Of a stretch of DNA of 64,000 nucleotides, positions 47,130 through 56,435 are shown one piece after another. The DNA is from Gelatoporia subvermispora B. Its lineage: Eukaryota; Basidiomycota; Agaricomycetes; Polyporales; Gelatoporiaceae. Position 1 is the first letter of the stretch. Every line of letters begins with the position of its first letter. Below the pieces are notes generated by a model that was not told where the DNA came from, did no database searches, and worked only from the letters and a program-made list of their open reading frames with translations. A program made the translations under genes and the position numbers. Location of the stretch: positions 1,123,688-1,187,687 of the forward strand of contig KB445794.1 of the NCBI GenBank assembly GCA_000320605.2. Direction: 5' to 3'.

Positions 47130-47285
47130 GCATTCACTTTGGCGCTGCTTTTCCTGCTTTGGGCTATCAAAGCAGGAAAAGCGACGAAATCCCAGTCCCA
47201 GGGGACTGTGGTTTTCCCGATTTCACCGCTTTGGGGGCGCTTATCGGCCAGAAAAGACGTAAAAGTGGTAAAAGCAAACACGAGA
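47130..47285 (+). repeat. Palindromic MITE-like element, copy 1
   Basis: It holds TTTGGCGCTGCTTTTCC, a TATCAAAGC arm, a central palindrome CCCAGTCC...GGACTG, CGCTTTG, GGGCGCTTA and GACGTAAAAGTGG. The same blocks in the same order occur in copies 2 (48288-48430) and 3 (51727-51895), both on the other strand. It is too short to code for a transposase. Confidence 0.65.
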
Positions 47286-47533
47286 TTTTGCTGATGTAGT
47301 ACTTCTGCTGCTCATAACTGCGTTTTTAGCGGGACTTTATTTGATTACTCAGGTCTGTTGGGAAGTAACGTAGACGGTATCCGCAGCAACCAAGTAATCT
47401 GATTTATCAACTGTACTTCCGAGTACTCCGCACTCTCCAGAGCTCACACAGACACAATTGCTTTAGTCCATGCTTGAATTGTAGAAGTCTTGAGCTGTAG
47501 GGACCAATGAAGAGGTGAGAGATAGACATACAC

Positions 47534-47723
47534 TCAAACACAACAAGCGAGTGGACGGGAAATGTCCGTTTCATTATCATTCTCAACACCTAAGGATAGT
47601 GAACTTCATGGTAAGGCGTCCTGAACAGAGAGGAGACATACGCTTCATCTCATCTACTGGAACGGAAGCAACACATGCAGCGAGAGCAACGATAACAACG
47701 AATTTGATGAAGCCGCGCATCAT
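47534..47723 (-). CDS. Small secreted peptide precursor with Lys-Arg site
   Basis: Exon 1 (47642-47723) and exon 2 (47534-47589) are joined over a 52-bp intron with GTATGT donor and TTAG acceptor, giving 45 residues. Residues 1-20 form a signal peptide (MMRGFIKF, then VVIVALAACVAS). A short acidic segment VPVDEM leads to KR, a Kex2-type cut site. The predicted mature part is 17 residues, starting VENDNETD and ending LACCV. Unspliced, the frame stops 18 codons later with a different tail. A TATA box lies 48 bp upstream. No family is recognised. Two UstYa-like genes lie 2-3.5 kb away. Confidence 0.5.
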
Positions 47724-47769
47724 TGAGTATAGTGGTGGTGGTAAATGAAGAAGCGCAGACCAGCCATCC

Positions 47770-47776
47770 TTTTATA
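47770..47776 (-). promoter_or_regulatory. TATA box of secreted peptide gene
   Basis: TATAAAA on the minus strand is followed by a CT/CA-rich leader up to the ATG at 47723. This is a strong-looking core promoter for so short an ORF. Confidence 0.5.
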
Positions 47777-48287
47777 TGCGTACGCTCTTTGGGCAACAAA
47801 CAGGCACTTCGTCAGCGCTCTCATGGACCAGCGTGACATCAGGAAAAAAGCTACAAAGAACTGAGCCGTTCGGAAACATTCCGGGCAAGAGCTTCAATGC
47901 GCAGGGCGAGGTGGCTGGCGTTTATCATGATTCAGACAAAATCCTTAGCTAGAGCTTGAGCCCTCTATCCTGCTGTTGTAGCGTCTGTTCCTTTGGAAGA
48001 GGTGCAGCGAGTAAATTACTGTACCAAGGAGTCAAGAGGATAGGTGCAGGAGATCGGGTTAGATCTAACGATGAGTGTTCATTTTCGCCACCTTTGAAAC
48101 ACGTCCTAGCCGTATCTCTCATCATAGTGACTCAGGAATACTACATCTCTCTTCATAAAAATATTTTGAGTAAATGTACAATTGCATTATGGATAGAATG
48201 GCGTAGAAATTATGGAAAACGATGAAGAATTGCCTTTTTATGCACGATTTCACATCAGGGGTCCGTTTTGCATTAGGAGTCGAATGA

Positions 48288-48430
48288 TAGTACCACTTTG
48301 ACGTCTTTTCATGTCAATAAGCGCTTGAAGAACGAGGACGGCGAGAAAATTCCAGTCCAATTGGACTGGGATTTCCCACTATGCCGCTTTAGTTGCCCCA
48401 AAAGCGGCGCAAAAGCAGATGTGAACTTGT
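48288..48430 (-). repeat. Palindromic MITE-like element, copy 2
   Basis: On the minus strand it reads GTTCACATCTGCTTTTGCGCC, then AACTAAAGCGG, the perfect palindrome CCCAGTCCAATTGGACTGG, AAGCGCTTA and AAAAGACGT, matching copy 1 block for block. Confidence 0.65.
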
Positions 48431-49806
48431 CCTGATGTGTTAGACTTAAATCTGTATTGCGATGGCCATATCGGGACAATAGCCTACTCTTTCTCAACAT
48501 GGAGCCATCAGCTCGATAAAGTACTGTTAGTCTAAACAGGAACAAAGTCGTGGTCCCCCTCGTTGAGCGAAGGTGACAATAATTGGTATTTCTAAAATCT
48601 TGGGACATCCAAATCCCCAATGATGCTCCCTGCTGTGATACAGTTTACAGGACAGTGATATTCTTGCGTCTTTGCCATTAATCACGACAAAGGAAGCTTC
48701 GTCCAGCCTCAGTGATCTCGCCTCCTACATCAGAAGAAGTTCGCGCAGCTAGACGCTTCTCGCCTTCCTTTCGGGGCTTTCTGCCGCCGCACCTCCCCCG
48801 CACGAGTCAGTTCTCGCCTGCAATGCGATCCCATTTCACTGATGATAAGATGCGTATTGTGACGTTCCGGGAACGCAACAATGCACATATTGATGCACAT
48901 GTGGGAGATGTTGCATTTGACGTGACACTTTTTGGCATGCGCTTCTACTCCAGGCTTGCATCAGAAGAAACACTGCCTTCATTAGCCTTGCTACTTCTAC
49001 CTATCGAACCTTCTCGATGTCTTCCTTCGCCCGCCGCATCTCGCGAGGACATCGGAGATGTCTCAAGTGCCTAGAACGGCACTGGACACGCGTGGAGATA
49101 AACTGATACCTTTCTATCAATATCTCACTTTCCCTTCCGTGTGAAGGTATCAGCGAAAATGCCAAGAATCCCCAGAAGGACAAGGAAAACCATCTCATTC
49201 TACCTCATGCTGGCGGCCTGTCATCGGATGTCCGGGCTTATCGATCGAATGGTATACTGTGGCACGTCGAGTGGGTTCTGCTCTCTGAAACGGATATGTC
49301 CCATTCATCAGAAGTACATTCAGAAGACCTAGTCCAGATTGAGCTGCAAGTAGAGCAGACGTGACGCAGGTTCGAGCGACCGCATCGTTCGGAACTAGCG
49401 CATTAGTTAGTTCAACTTCAGGATGCTGCGGCAGCGGCTTGATGTCGTCGCATTCTGGACTGTTCCACCCAATCAAAACCAGAAATTGTTCCTGTGATCT
49501 CTGGACATGAGTTGACACCCATAACATGCATCACATTTGGCACCATCGAGTTCTACCTGAGTGCAGGTCTATCCCAACAGAGGCCCTGCCATCTCTGATC
49601 GAATGCAGGATAATAGCGAAGAATTTGAAATTTTCTGCACCAACCAAAAGCCAGTCGCTGCTATATATACATATCTTAGATCAAAAACTTCGAACCGTCT
49701 GCCCAGCGCCATCTACAACGGCCCATCAGGAACGATGAGTAAGTTTTAAGCGCTTTCCACTAGTCACAACGCATATGCATCTAACCTTGGGATAGTTCAT
49801 CTTTCC
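48431..49806. other. Intergenic, no gene seen
   Basis: ORFs at 48712 (plus) and 49195-49527 (minus) show no family features. TATATATA near 49663 is a possible TATA box of the next gene. Confidence 0.45.
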
Positions 49807-50467
49807 ATGCGATACTTGGTTCCAGTGTCATTCGTGTTGATTTCCATCTGTTCTGTCGCTGTCATATTACGAGGTCCTCGTGCTTTCCGAGTTATGTCTA
49901 CAGTTGCAACCTTATTCTCAGCCCATAGTGTGTATAACTGTTCATCTTGCAGATATCTGATATATATCACACACAGACTTCGATGGGAGGGACTACCCAG
50001 ATGTATGGCAGCTTCCGCAGCTCCCATTGGCACCGATGTATCGTGAAGACACCGTGCATTACTCTCTTATGGGAGGTATGGCCGAGGAACAGTGGAACAC
50101 AACTTTACCCAAGGGCGGCGCTATCTTGTGTCTGGGCCCCAATCAACGACTTTTCACATTGTCGATGTTCCACCAGCTCCGCTGCCTCGGCATCTTACGC
50201 GCCGCTTTAGCAGACATCTACGTGGACGAGTTCCCAACGGTAGAGGGTCCAAAGTTGGAGCTTGCGCAGCATTGTATGAACTATCTGCGGCAGATGATTT
50301 TGTGTCATTCCGATGTCACTCTGGAATACGCTCGGACCATGCATGGAAGTCAAATCACTACGTGGGAGACAGTTCATACATGCCGTGATTGGACATTGGT
50401 CTACGAGGCTGCTGAAAAGAACTATGGAGAGCACCTCGAGGTGATGGCGAGCAGGAGTTCGATGTAA
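49807..50467 (+). CDS. UstYa-like (DUF3328) protein 1
   Basis: Exon 1 (49807-49927) encodes an N-terminal membrane anchor (LVPVSFVLISICSVAVIL). A 49-bp intron follows, and exon 2 (49977-50467) gives FDGRDYPDVWQLP, MYREDTVHYSL and two metal-like motifs. The first is MFHQLRC, where HxxHC is expected, so the second His is Arg. The second motif is QHCMNYLRQMILCHSDVTLE. UstYa proteins oxidise and cyclise ribosomal peptides in ustiloxin-type pathways of ascomycetes; the role in mushrooms is open. It is tail-to-tail with protein 2. Confidence 0.82.
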
Positions 50468-50588
50468 TCTTGTTACGGCGTCATATCATCTTGAACACGA
50501 TCGCATAGAATTGGAGGTAGAGGGGAGTCTTCGACAATATCAATGGGTCTGGTATGATGTGTGAAAAATAAGAACAAATCACGTAGTA

Positions 50589-51254
50589 TCAATAGTGTCT
50601 GGTACGTGCCTTATTTTCCCAACGCGTGTAAATTTCATCCATTACCGAATACACTATATTCCAATCCTTACACGTAAATGTGGCGCCGGTACGTTCAATC
50701 TGATAGTCCTTCGTCTCAAAATCACCTGGCTCAAGGGTAAGGTCTGTGGCGCACAGAACACCCTGCCTGATGTAATTTAAGCAGTGCTTGATGTGCTGTG
50801 GAGTTGGCCTGGATGTGTTACGGAACGCGCAGCTAAGCATGCTCAAGCAATGAAGCTCGTGGAACATTGTGATCGTGAAGAGGCGATCTTCTTTTCCCAA
50901 CCGGACAAAGCCTTCATTTGCGCTCGCATACGAGTACCACTCAATGTGCGATCCAACACCGAGGAGATGGTAGTGTACACTCTCCTCTACCGTCATTTGC
51001 ACGAGGGGGAGCTCGCCGTACGGAAGGGGGAGGGCTTCAGGGTAGTCATGGCCGCGAAAGGCTATCAGAAATAGTCATAGGTGACCGGAATTGAGGTTAG
51101 TAACGAATGTACGTTGCTGTGATGCCTGATAACGCTCACAAAATGATTCGATAGGCTCCAAGTAAGCAGGTTGCCTATGCAAATACCACCAGACGCATGC
51201 TAGGTTGAAAAAGCTTAAGAGGATCAAAATGAAGGATTGCAAGTGATTCTGCAT
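50589..51254 (-). CDS. UstYa-like (DUF3328) protein 2
   Basis: Exon 1 (51140-51254) has a membrane anchor (FILILLSFFNLACVWWYL). Exon 2 (50589-51061) gives FRGHDYPEALPL, MTVEESVHYHL and both motifs intact: MFHELHCLSML (HxxHC) and KHCLNYIRQGVLCATDLTLE. The length, about 212 residues, fits the family. It converges on protein 1 with 121 bp between the stop codons. The pair are clear paralogues but diverged, so the duplication is not recent. Confidence 0.85.
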
Positions 51255-51299
51255 GATGCTCGGCGGGCTTCATGGATGATCGACGAAAGTACAAGTACT

Positions 51300-51307
51300 T
51301 ATTTATA
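51300..51307 (-). promoter_or_regulatory. TATA box of UstYa-like gene 2
   Basis: TATAAATA on the minus strand lies 46 bp upstream of the ATG at 51254. Confidence 0.5.
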
Positions 51308-51726
51308 AGCTGCCCCGTGCCTACTCCTGCACTTCTATGTAAGAGGCGAGCGCCCAATGGCAGCCGTGTACGCCTGTTAGATCTTGGATTCCAACTGTAA
51401 TGGGCATGTCAGACATAGCAAACAAACAGCCTTGTACCACGGCTTGGCCCAGCTACTAGGTCTCCGTACGTAGGAAAGTAGACAACCCAACTGGCGTGAG
51501 CTCAAGACAAGAGAACGGACCTCATTGAGTGCTTGATCGGACTCACAAATTGAATCTGGGCCCTGGTAGGCTTCCTCGAAGGCTCGCGGGCGGGTGGGGG
51601 GCAGCCGGTCGACCCCCGATATCAGATGGTACGTTGCAGACTGAGACAAGCTCTGCCAAAAAGATCTCTTTGAAATGCTGATAGTCTGATATCGGTATTA
51701 GCCGTCCGTCCAGGGCCAGTATATTT

Positions 51727-51895
51727 TCTGCTTTTCTCGCTTTTACGTTCTCACTTCCACGTAGTTCTTCGGCTAGTAAGCGCCCTCAAAGCGAGGGAAT
51801 ACGCCTATCCCAGTCGAGTGGGATTGCAGTTTCTCCGCTTTGATAACCTAAATAAGGAAAAGTAGCGCCAAAGGAGATGTGAGAACTTCACGTTG
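51727..51895 (-). repeat. Palindromic MITE-like element, copy 3
   Basis: On the minus strand it begins GTTCTCACATCTCCTTTGGCGC and ends GAAGTGAGAAC plus ACGTAAAAGC, so it has imperfect terminal inverted repeats (GTTCTCAC/GTGAGAAC). The centre CCCACTCGACTGGGA and the arm TATCAAAGCGG match copies 1 and 2. Confidence 0.65.
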
Positions 51896-52762
51896 CACGA
51901 ACTACCTACTATCGTCCCATGCGTGACTTGTGCGCTGCTCGATGAGGGTATTCCAAGTTCCACACAACTTCGTTCAAAGAAGCAGTATGAAACGCACTTA
52001 CAGGTCGCGATCGCTTCGTCTCTGATATGTAATATTTCACTTCATATGACGGCCTTAGCCCTTATAAGTTCATCTCTTGCTATCAGCCCGGTAATGTTCG
52101 CTCGGGGATACGACAAGCTGTCCACAGCGTAATATATCAGTCGATGTCATCAGACCTTTCGGTGGGCCATCAGAAGAACATCCATTTCAGTTGCCTGCCT
52201 TTTGGTCCTTGGGCGCGACTTTGACACCTTTTGGGCGGCGAAGATGCCAGCAAGCCTCGAGGGTAGGTCGAAGGCGTCAAGGTTAACGCGATGTTTGCCT
52301 GATGGCCGTCCCTGCGAGACTTGATGCATTTTGTCTCAGGGTACTGCTCGCTCTTTGGTACCTCCAATTGCTCGATTACGAAGTTGCCATGCATATAGTT
52401 TCTGTTCAAGGTCATCTGGAGATCAGAAGTTCAGAACCTACCGGAACGGGTCTCGCAACGGCGACCAACGCGGAGCTTTCTATCAAGCATTGTGCATTGA
52501 GATTGATGATTCTACTCTTCAGGAGCTTATCTACTCTAGCAATAGGTTTGCACCGATATGCATTTAATTTGAATATCGTGCATCATGATCATGTCAGCGG
52601 TCTGACTCGACCTCATGAGCCCAATAGCCGCCTGGGATAGTTCCGTAGATGAATGGCACTTGTCTTAACTGGATCCGTGTTGGGGAATACCCGCAGAACC
52701 GAGTAGCGGCAGCGATAAGATAGCAGTAAGTCTTCTCATTCGCATGATCAACTGCCTCCACC
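51896..52762. other. Intergenic, no gene seen
   Basis: Short ORFs only. The promoter of the But2-like gene must be at the right end. Confidence 0.5.
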
Positions 52763-53754
52763 ATGGCTCTACTACCACGCAGTGCTACAGAGTCAGGCTA
52801 TATTCCACTACGCTTCTCGAACGATGACAATGACGGCCTTAGAGCTCTTGATAGCTTACAATGAACCCGTCGCATCTCAAGTGAGTTTTACCATAATCCT
52901 GTGAACTTAGTCCGATGTCACGTATCCAGACAACGACAAACTGGTGTTTTGGGCCTGCATATGTGCTATATGTTCCACGGCAATATCCCTGGCTCTGGTG
53001 TTGCAGAGAGAGATTCTGCAGAAGAAAGACTATCGCCGGATCTCCCCAATCAGTACATGAATCTCGATCAAGTTCTACGAAACGCCGCATATTCCGTTGG
53101 CCCAATTATGAACTTTCCACCAGTGGTGTTGCAAGTCCGGACCTCTGATTCTTCCCGCAAGATGTATGAGGATGAGCGAAGCTGGTATTTGTACCAAGGC
53201 TCTGTCTACCCGGATGATCGTCATGTGGTTGTATCTCACGAGGTAAGCCATAGCCTTACATGTCTGCAGTCTTGCAGAAGACTTGACGTTGACCCTTTGG
53301 ATATCTGAGGTCTCGACCATAGTGCAGTTTCGTAATATTGACTTCAGGATGGAACGCTGCACCCTTGTTGTATCAATCCCGGTACATACGGACACATTTG
53401 ATCCGGCGGTGAAGCTGCAGAGTCCCAGTGCGGTCGATGTTTGGATCCTCGACGCTAGCGCGGAGCTCAGCCCGCGTAATTCTGGCAAATGGGGATTGGC
53501 TCCGGGTCGTCGAACACTGTTCACGACTCTTTCATTCGATGCGATGGAAAATAATACTTCCTCGGAGTTCTATTGTCCATCTGGCGAGTTCACGACCTTG
53601 GAACTAACTTGTTCACGTGACAAGTTCTCAAATTGCGAGGTCGATTTTTGGCAGGAACGGCATGTGATTCCTAGGGCTGGTAAGTTCTCGTTACATGTCT
53701 GATATAATTATCATTTCCGCAGCTTACATCTGCACCTTGAAGGGGTATATATGA
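52763..53754 (+). CDS. But2 C-terminal-like protein with probable frameshift
   Basis: This resembles a common mushroom family annotated as But2 C-terminal domain proteins. Exon 1 starts LLPRSATESGYIPLRF and should continue with a YNEPVASQ-like stretch, but one extra T in GATAGCTTACAAT (about 52850) shifts the frame to a stop. Later exons are well kept: NQYMNLDQVL, GPIMNFPPVVLQV, RSWYLYQGSVYPDDRHVVVS, joined to VSTIVQFRNIDFRMERCTLV, and a last exon ending CTLKGYI at 53754. The good state of the rest suggests a recent mutation or sequencing error. The N-terminal anchor helix is hard to place. Function is unknown. Confidence 0.55.
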
Positions 53755-55389
53755 TACAATTGCCTACGAAGTTCGCCACCTGATTTGGGGTGGGAGGTAG
53801 TTAGAGCGATACAATTGGACTGAAACGCCGTCAATGTCTCTGTTTGAATTTTGTGCAGTCAACAGGGACTTAAAGCGCGTGAGGAGGCGCACAACGCATA
53901 GTCACAGGGCAATCAGACACGAGACATTCCATAAATATTAGACCTAGGTTGGGAGCATCTTGAAATTTCCCAAACCCCCAATGCCCATAAGTTGAGGGCC
54001 ATCTGTAAAGGCTGAACTCGTTGGAAATTTCAAGGTTATGACAAGGGTCAAGCAACTTTTGTAGGATAATGTGCTGGAAGCTCGCTAGTTGGCGAACAAC
54101 GACCTGCTCATGATGTCGAACATGAACCTCTCTGGTAGGTAGGCAGACCGACCACCTTATAGGCCCCAACTGGACCCCCAAAACATTCACGGAACCCTTT
54201 ATCGGGCCATTTAGGCTTTTAGAACCCTCTACTTCCAAGTCGATGGACCTCGACTCAGAATCCCTCTCTCCTCACTGAACAGATATGAGTACTGGAGCGT
54301 TACAGACGAGGATCTCGCGCACTCGGCACGGGTGCGGTGCAATTGTGATCTGTCTGCGTACATTTTCTCGAGCGCAACTCGCCTATCGATATACAAACAG
54401 CTGTAGCACCCGGGATCAAACCATGACCCAGCTTTTCAAATCAACCTTACAGAGCGGACTGTCGACGTTTTCGGTCGTCGGCAGGTCCATGCCATCACCT
54501 TCTCACGATGTTTCACTTCTACTCACAATGTCGCCGTGGGGAAGCTGACTCATCCAGCTGCACAGGCAGGGCGAAACCTTTCGCATCACGCTTTCGCAGG
54601 CACACCACCAGAAAATTAATCGACCCCGTCTCAGCTTCCCTTCGCACCGCAAAAACTTGACTTATGGTGGTCAATATAGTCACGCCGATGCAGTATGATC
54701 AATGGTGCGCACCCAAATACGATAGCGCCCCAGGTCTGCTTCGCTGATAGCTGGTACTCACACCACCTTATACACAGCCTTTAACAGCCATGTTTGTCTC
54801 GTGCATCCTGTGAATGGATTTAGAGAAGAGATGATCATTCTCTGAGCAATTGCGGAGTGTCACATCTGAGTATGAGCGGTCGCAGTCACATACAAGTATG
54901 CAGCACAGTCGCCAGATTTCAGGTACTTCATGGAAATCAAGCTATCCTGGTTTCATGACTTTGTTGAGATCTGCCACCCTCTTTATCGCTCATAGCACGC
55001 GTATGGCGCTAGATTGCGAGAATGCCTCAGAACACCGTGCATTGCAGACTCTTGATTCTGAATGGGGTAAGTCAGCCTGCAGCTTCTTGCTACAACAGAA
55101 CGTGGGGTTCTAGGTACTCTGTTTGTATGAGGTGTCTGTTCTCTGAAGTAAGTTCGCACCATTATCATTTGCAGCAGCCGTGAGAGTTCTGTCGAAGAAC
55201 GTGTTTAGTGGAGCCAATGACGAGTATCTTCATAGCGTTAACAGAGGACTGGACAGTGGCAAGACGAATCTCGCCATCACCTCGTTGCTCTTTGCCTTCA
55301 AGCACTACTCCTACCACGGCAACTGACGGTTTCAATCATCACATTCACTAGTACGTTTCTTCTGGATGGCAGACAGATCTACCTAGATG
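53755..55389. other. Intergenic, no intact gene seen
   Basis: A minus-strand ORF of 122 codons (53870-54238) has no recognised domain. The part from about 54950 may include the decayed 5' half of the P450 pseudogene, but similarity is too weak to call. Confidence 0.4.
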
Positions 55390-56435
55390 ATAGCTCACAG
55401 TATGTCCCGACCAAATGCTCTCGTGATCGCGCATGGCACTGAGGTTGTAGAGAAGGATGACGACCGTATAGCAATGGTTGAGACAATGAGAAAGCGCTGG
55501 AAGGCACGGCTGAGGTGTACGTTCCAGGCTCATTCTGGGTCAATATTTTGTCTTGGATGAAGTACGTTCCTGTGTGGATACCCTGCGCAGGCTTAAAAGA
55601 GACGAGCGATGAGATGGAAAGTGGGTGCCACTGCTATCAAGAACCGCCATGGAGAGACACCAACGTGAGCGAGCCCATGGTGTGTACTCGTAGCTGTAGC
55701 TGATTCTGAATTGTCCAAACTCCTTGTAAGCAGCGAAATAACTCATTAAGTATTGCTATCCAAATACTGGGTCGCATGTCTCAGCTTCGCGGGGATGCCT
55801 ACCGCGAGGAGGGCAGATAGCCAAAAATGTCACAGTTGTTACCTACGCAAGTGTGCAAATCACGCCGGTATCCCTCGATTCTTGACTGAGCGCTGTATCT
55901 CAGCTGCCACGGGCACGCTTCGAGAACACAGTAACTGCTCGGATGGTAGGACTGACACTAGTTTAGATGGTCTCGGCATTACATTGTTTCTTTCTTCGCC
56001 ATAGGCTTTACCCAGAGGTACAGAAGCGCACTCAAGATTAGCTCATAACTGCCGATACTTCCTATAAGCTCTCCGAATTATCGCATGAAGACAATCTGCC
56101 ATATATCGAGACTACCTGCAAGGAGCGCTTACGCTGACAGCCAGCTCTTCCTCTTGAAGTCACGCATAGGAGCATCGTTGACAATGAATACAATGACTTC
56201 TTGATTCTCGCGGGTTCAGAGGTAATGCAGAACACATGGTGAGCTACCAACACCAACTTGTCGTCCTGGTGAAGAGGCTGACTACGATTGCTCTACCTCA
56301 GAGCTTTATTACATGACCAGACAGATCACTCAGGCCTGGATGAGTTCAGACCTGAGCGATATATATAAGATGGACACATTAATCCCGCAGTCCGAGATCC
56401 GACCGACTGCTGCTTTCGGCGCTGGGCAAAGGCTT
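55390..56435 (+). pseudogene. Decayed cytochrome P450
   Basis: Pieces in shifting frames match the P450 at 12139-14164. They are SRPNALVIAHGTEVVEKDDDRIA, PGSFWVNILSWMKYVPVWIP, RLYPEVQKRTQ with a following stop, NLPYIETTCKERLR with a stop, THRSIVDNEYNDF, QNTW, and the heme region AAFGAGQR at about 56412. There are several frameshifts and in-frame stops, and the N-terminus is not recognisable. It is a dead relative of the intact P450 gene, on the opposite strand. Confidence 0.85.

Noticed and set aside
47534..47723. The small peptide as a lipopeptide mating pheromone
   Set aside because: Mushroom pheromone precursors end in a CaaX box and lack a signal peptide. This one ends LACCV with Cys in the wrong place and has a signal peptide.
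51377..51649. Minus-strand ORF upstream of UstYa-like gene 2
   Set aside because: It lacks an ATG start and any recognised motif; at most a stray exon.
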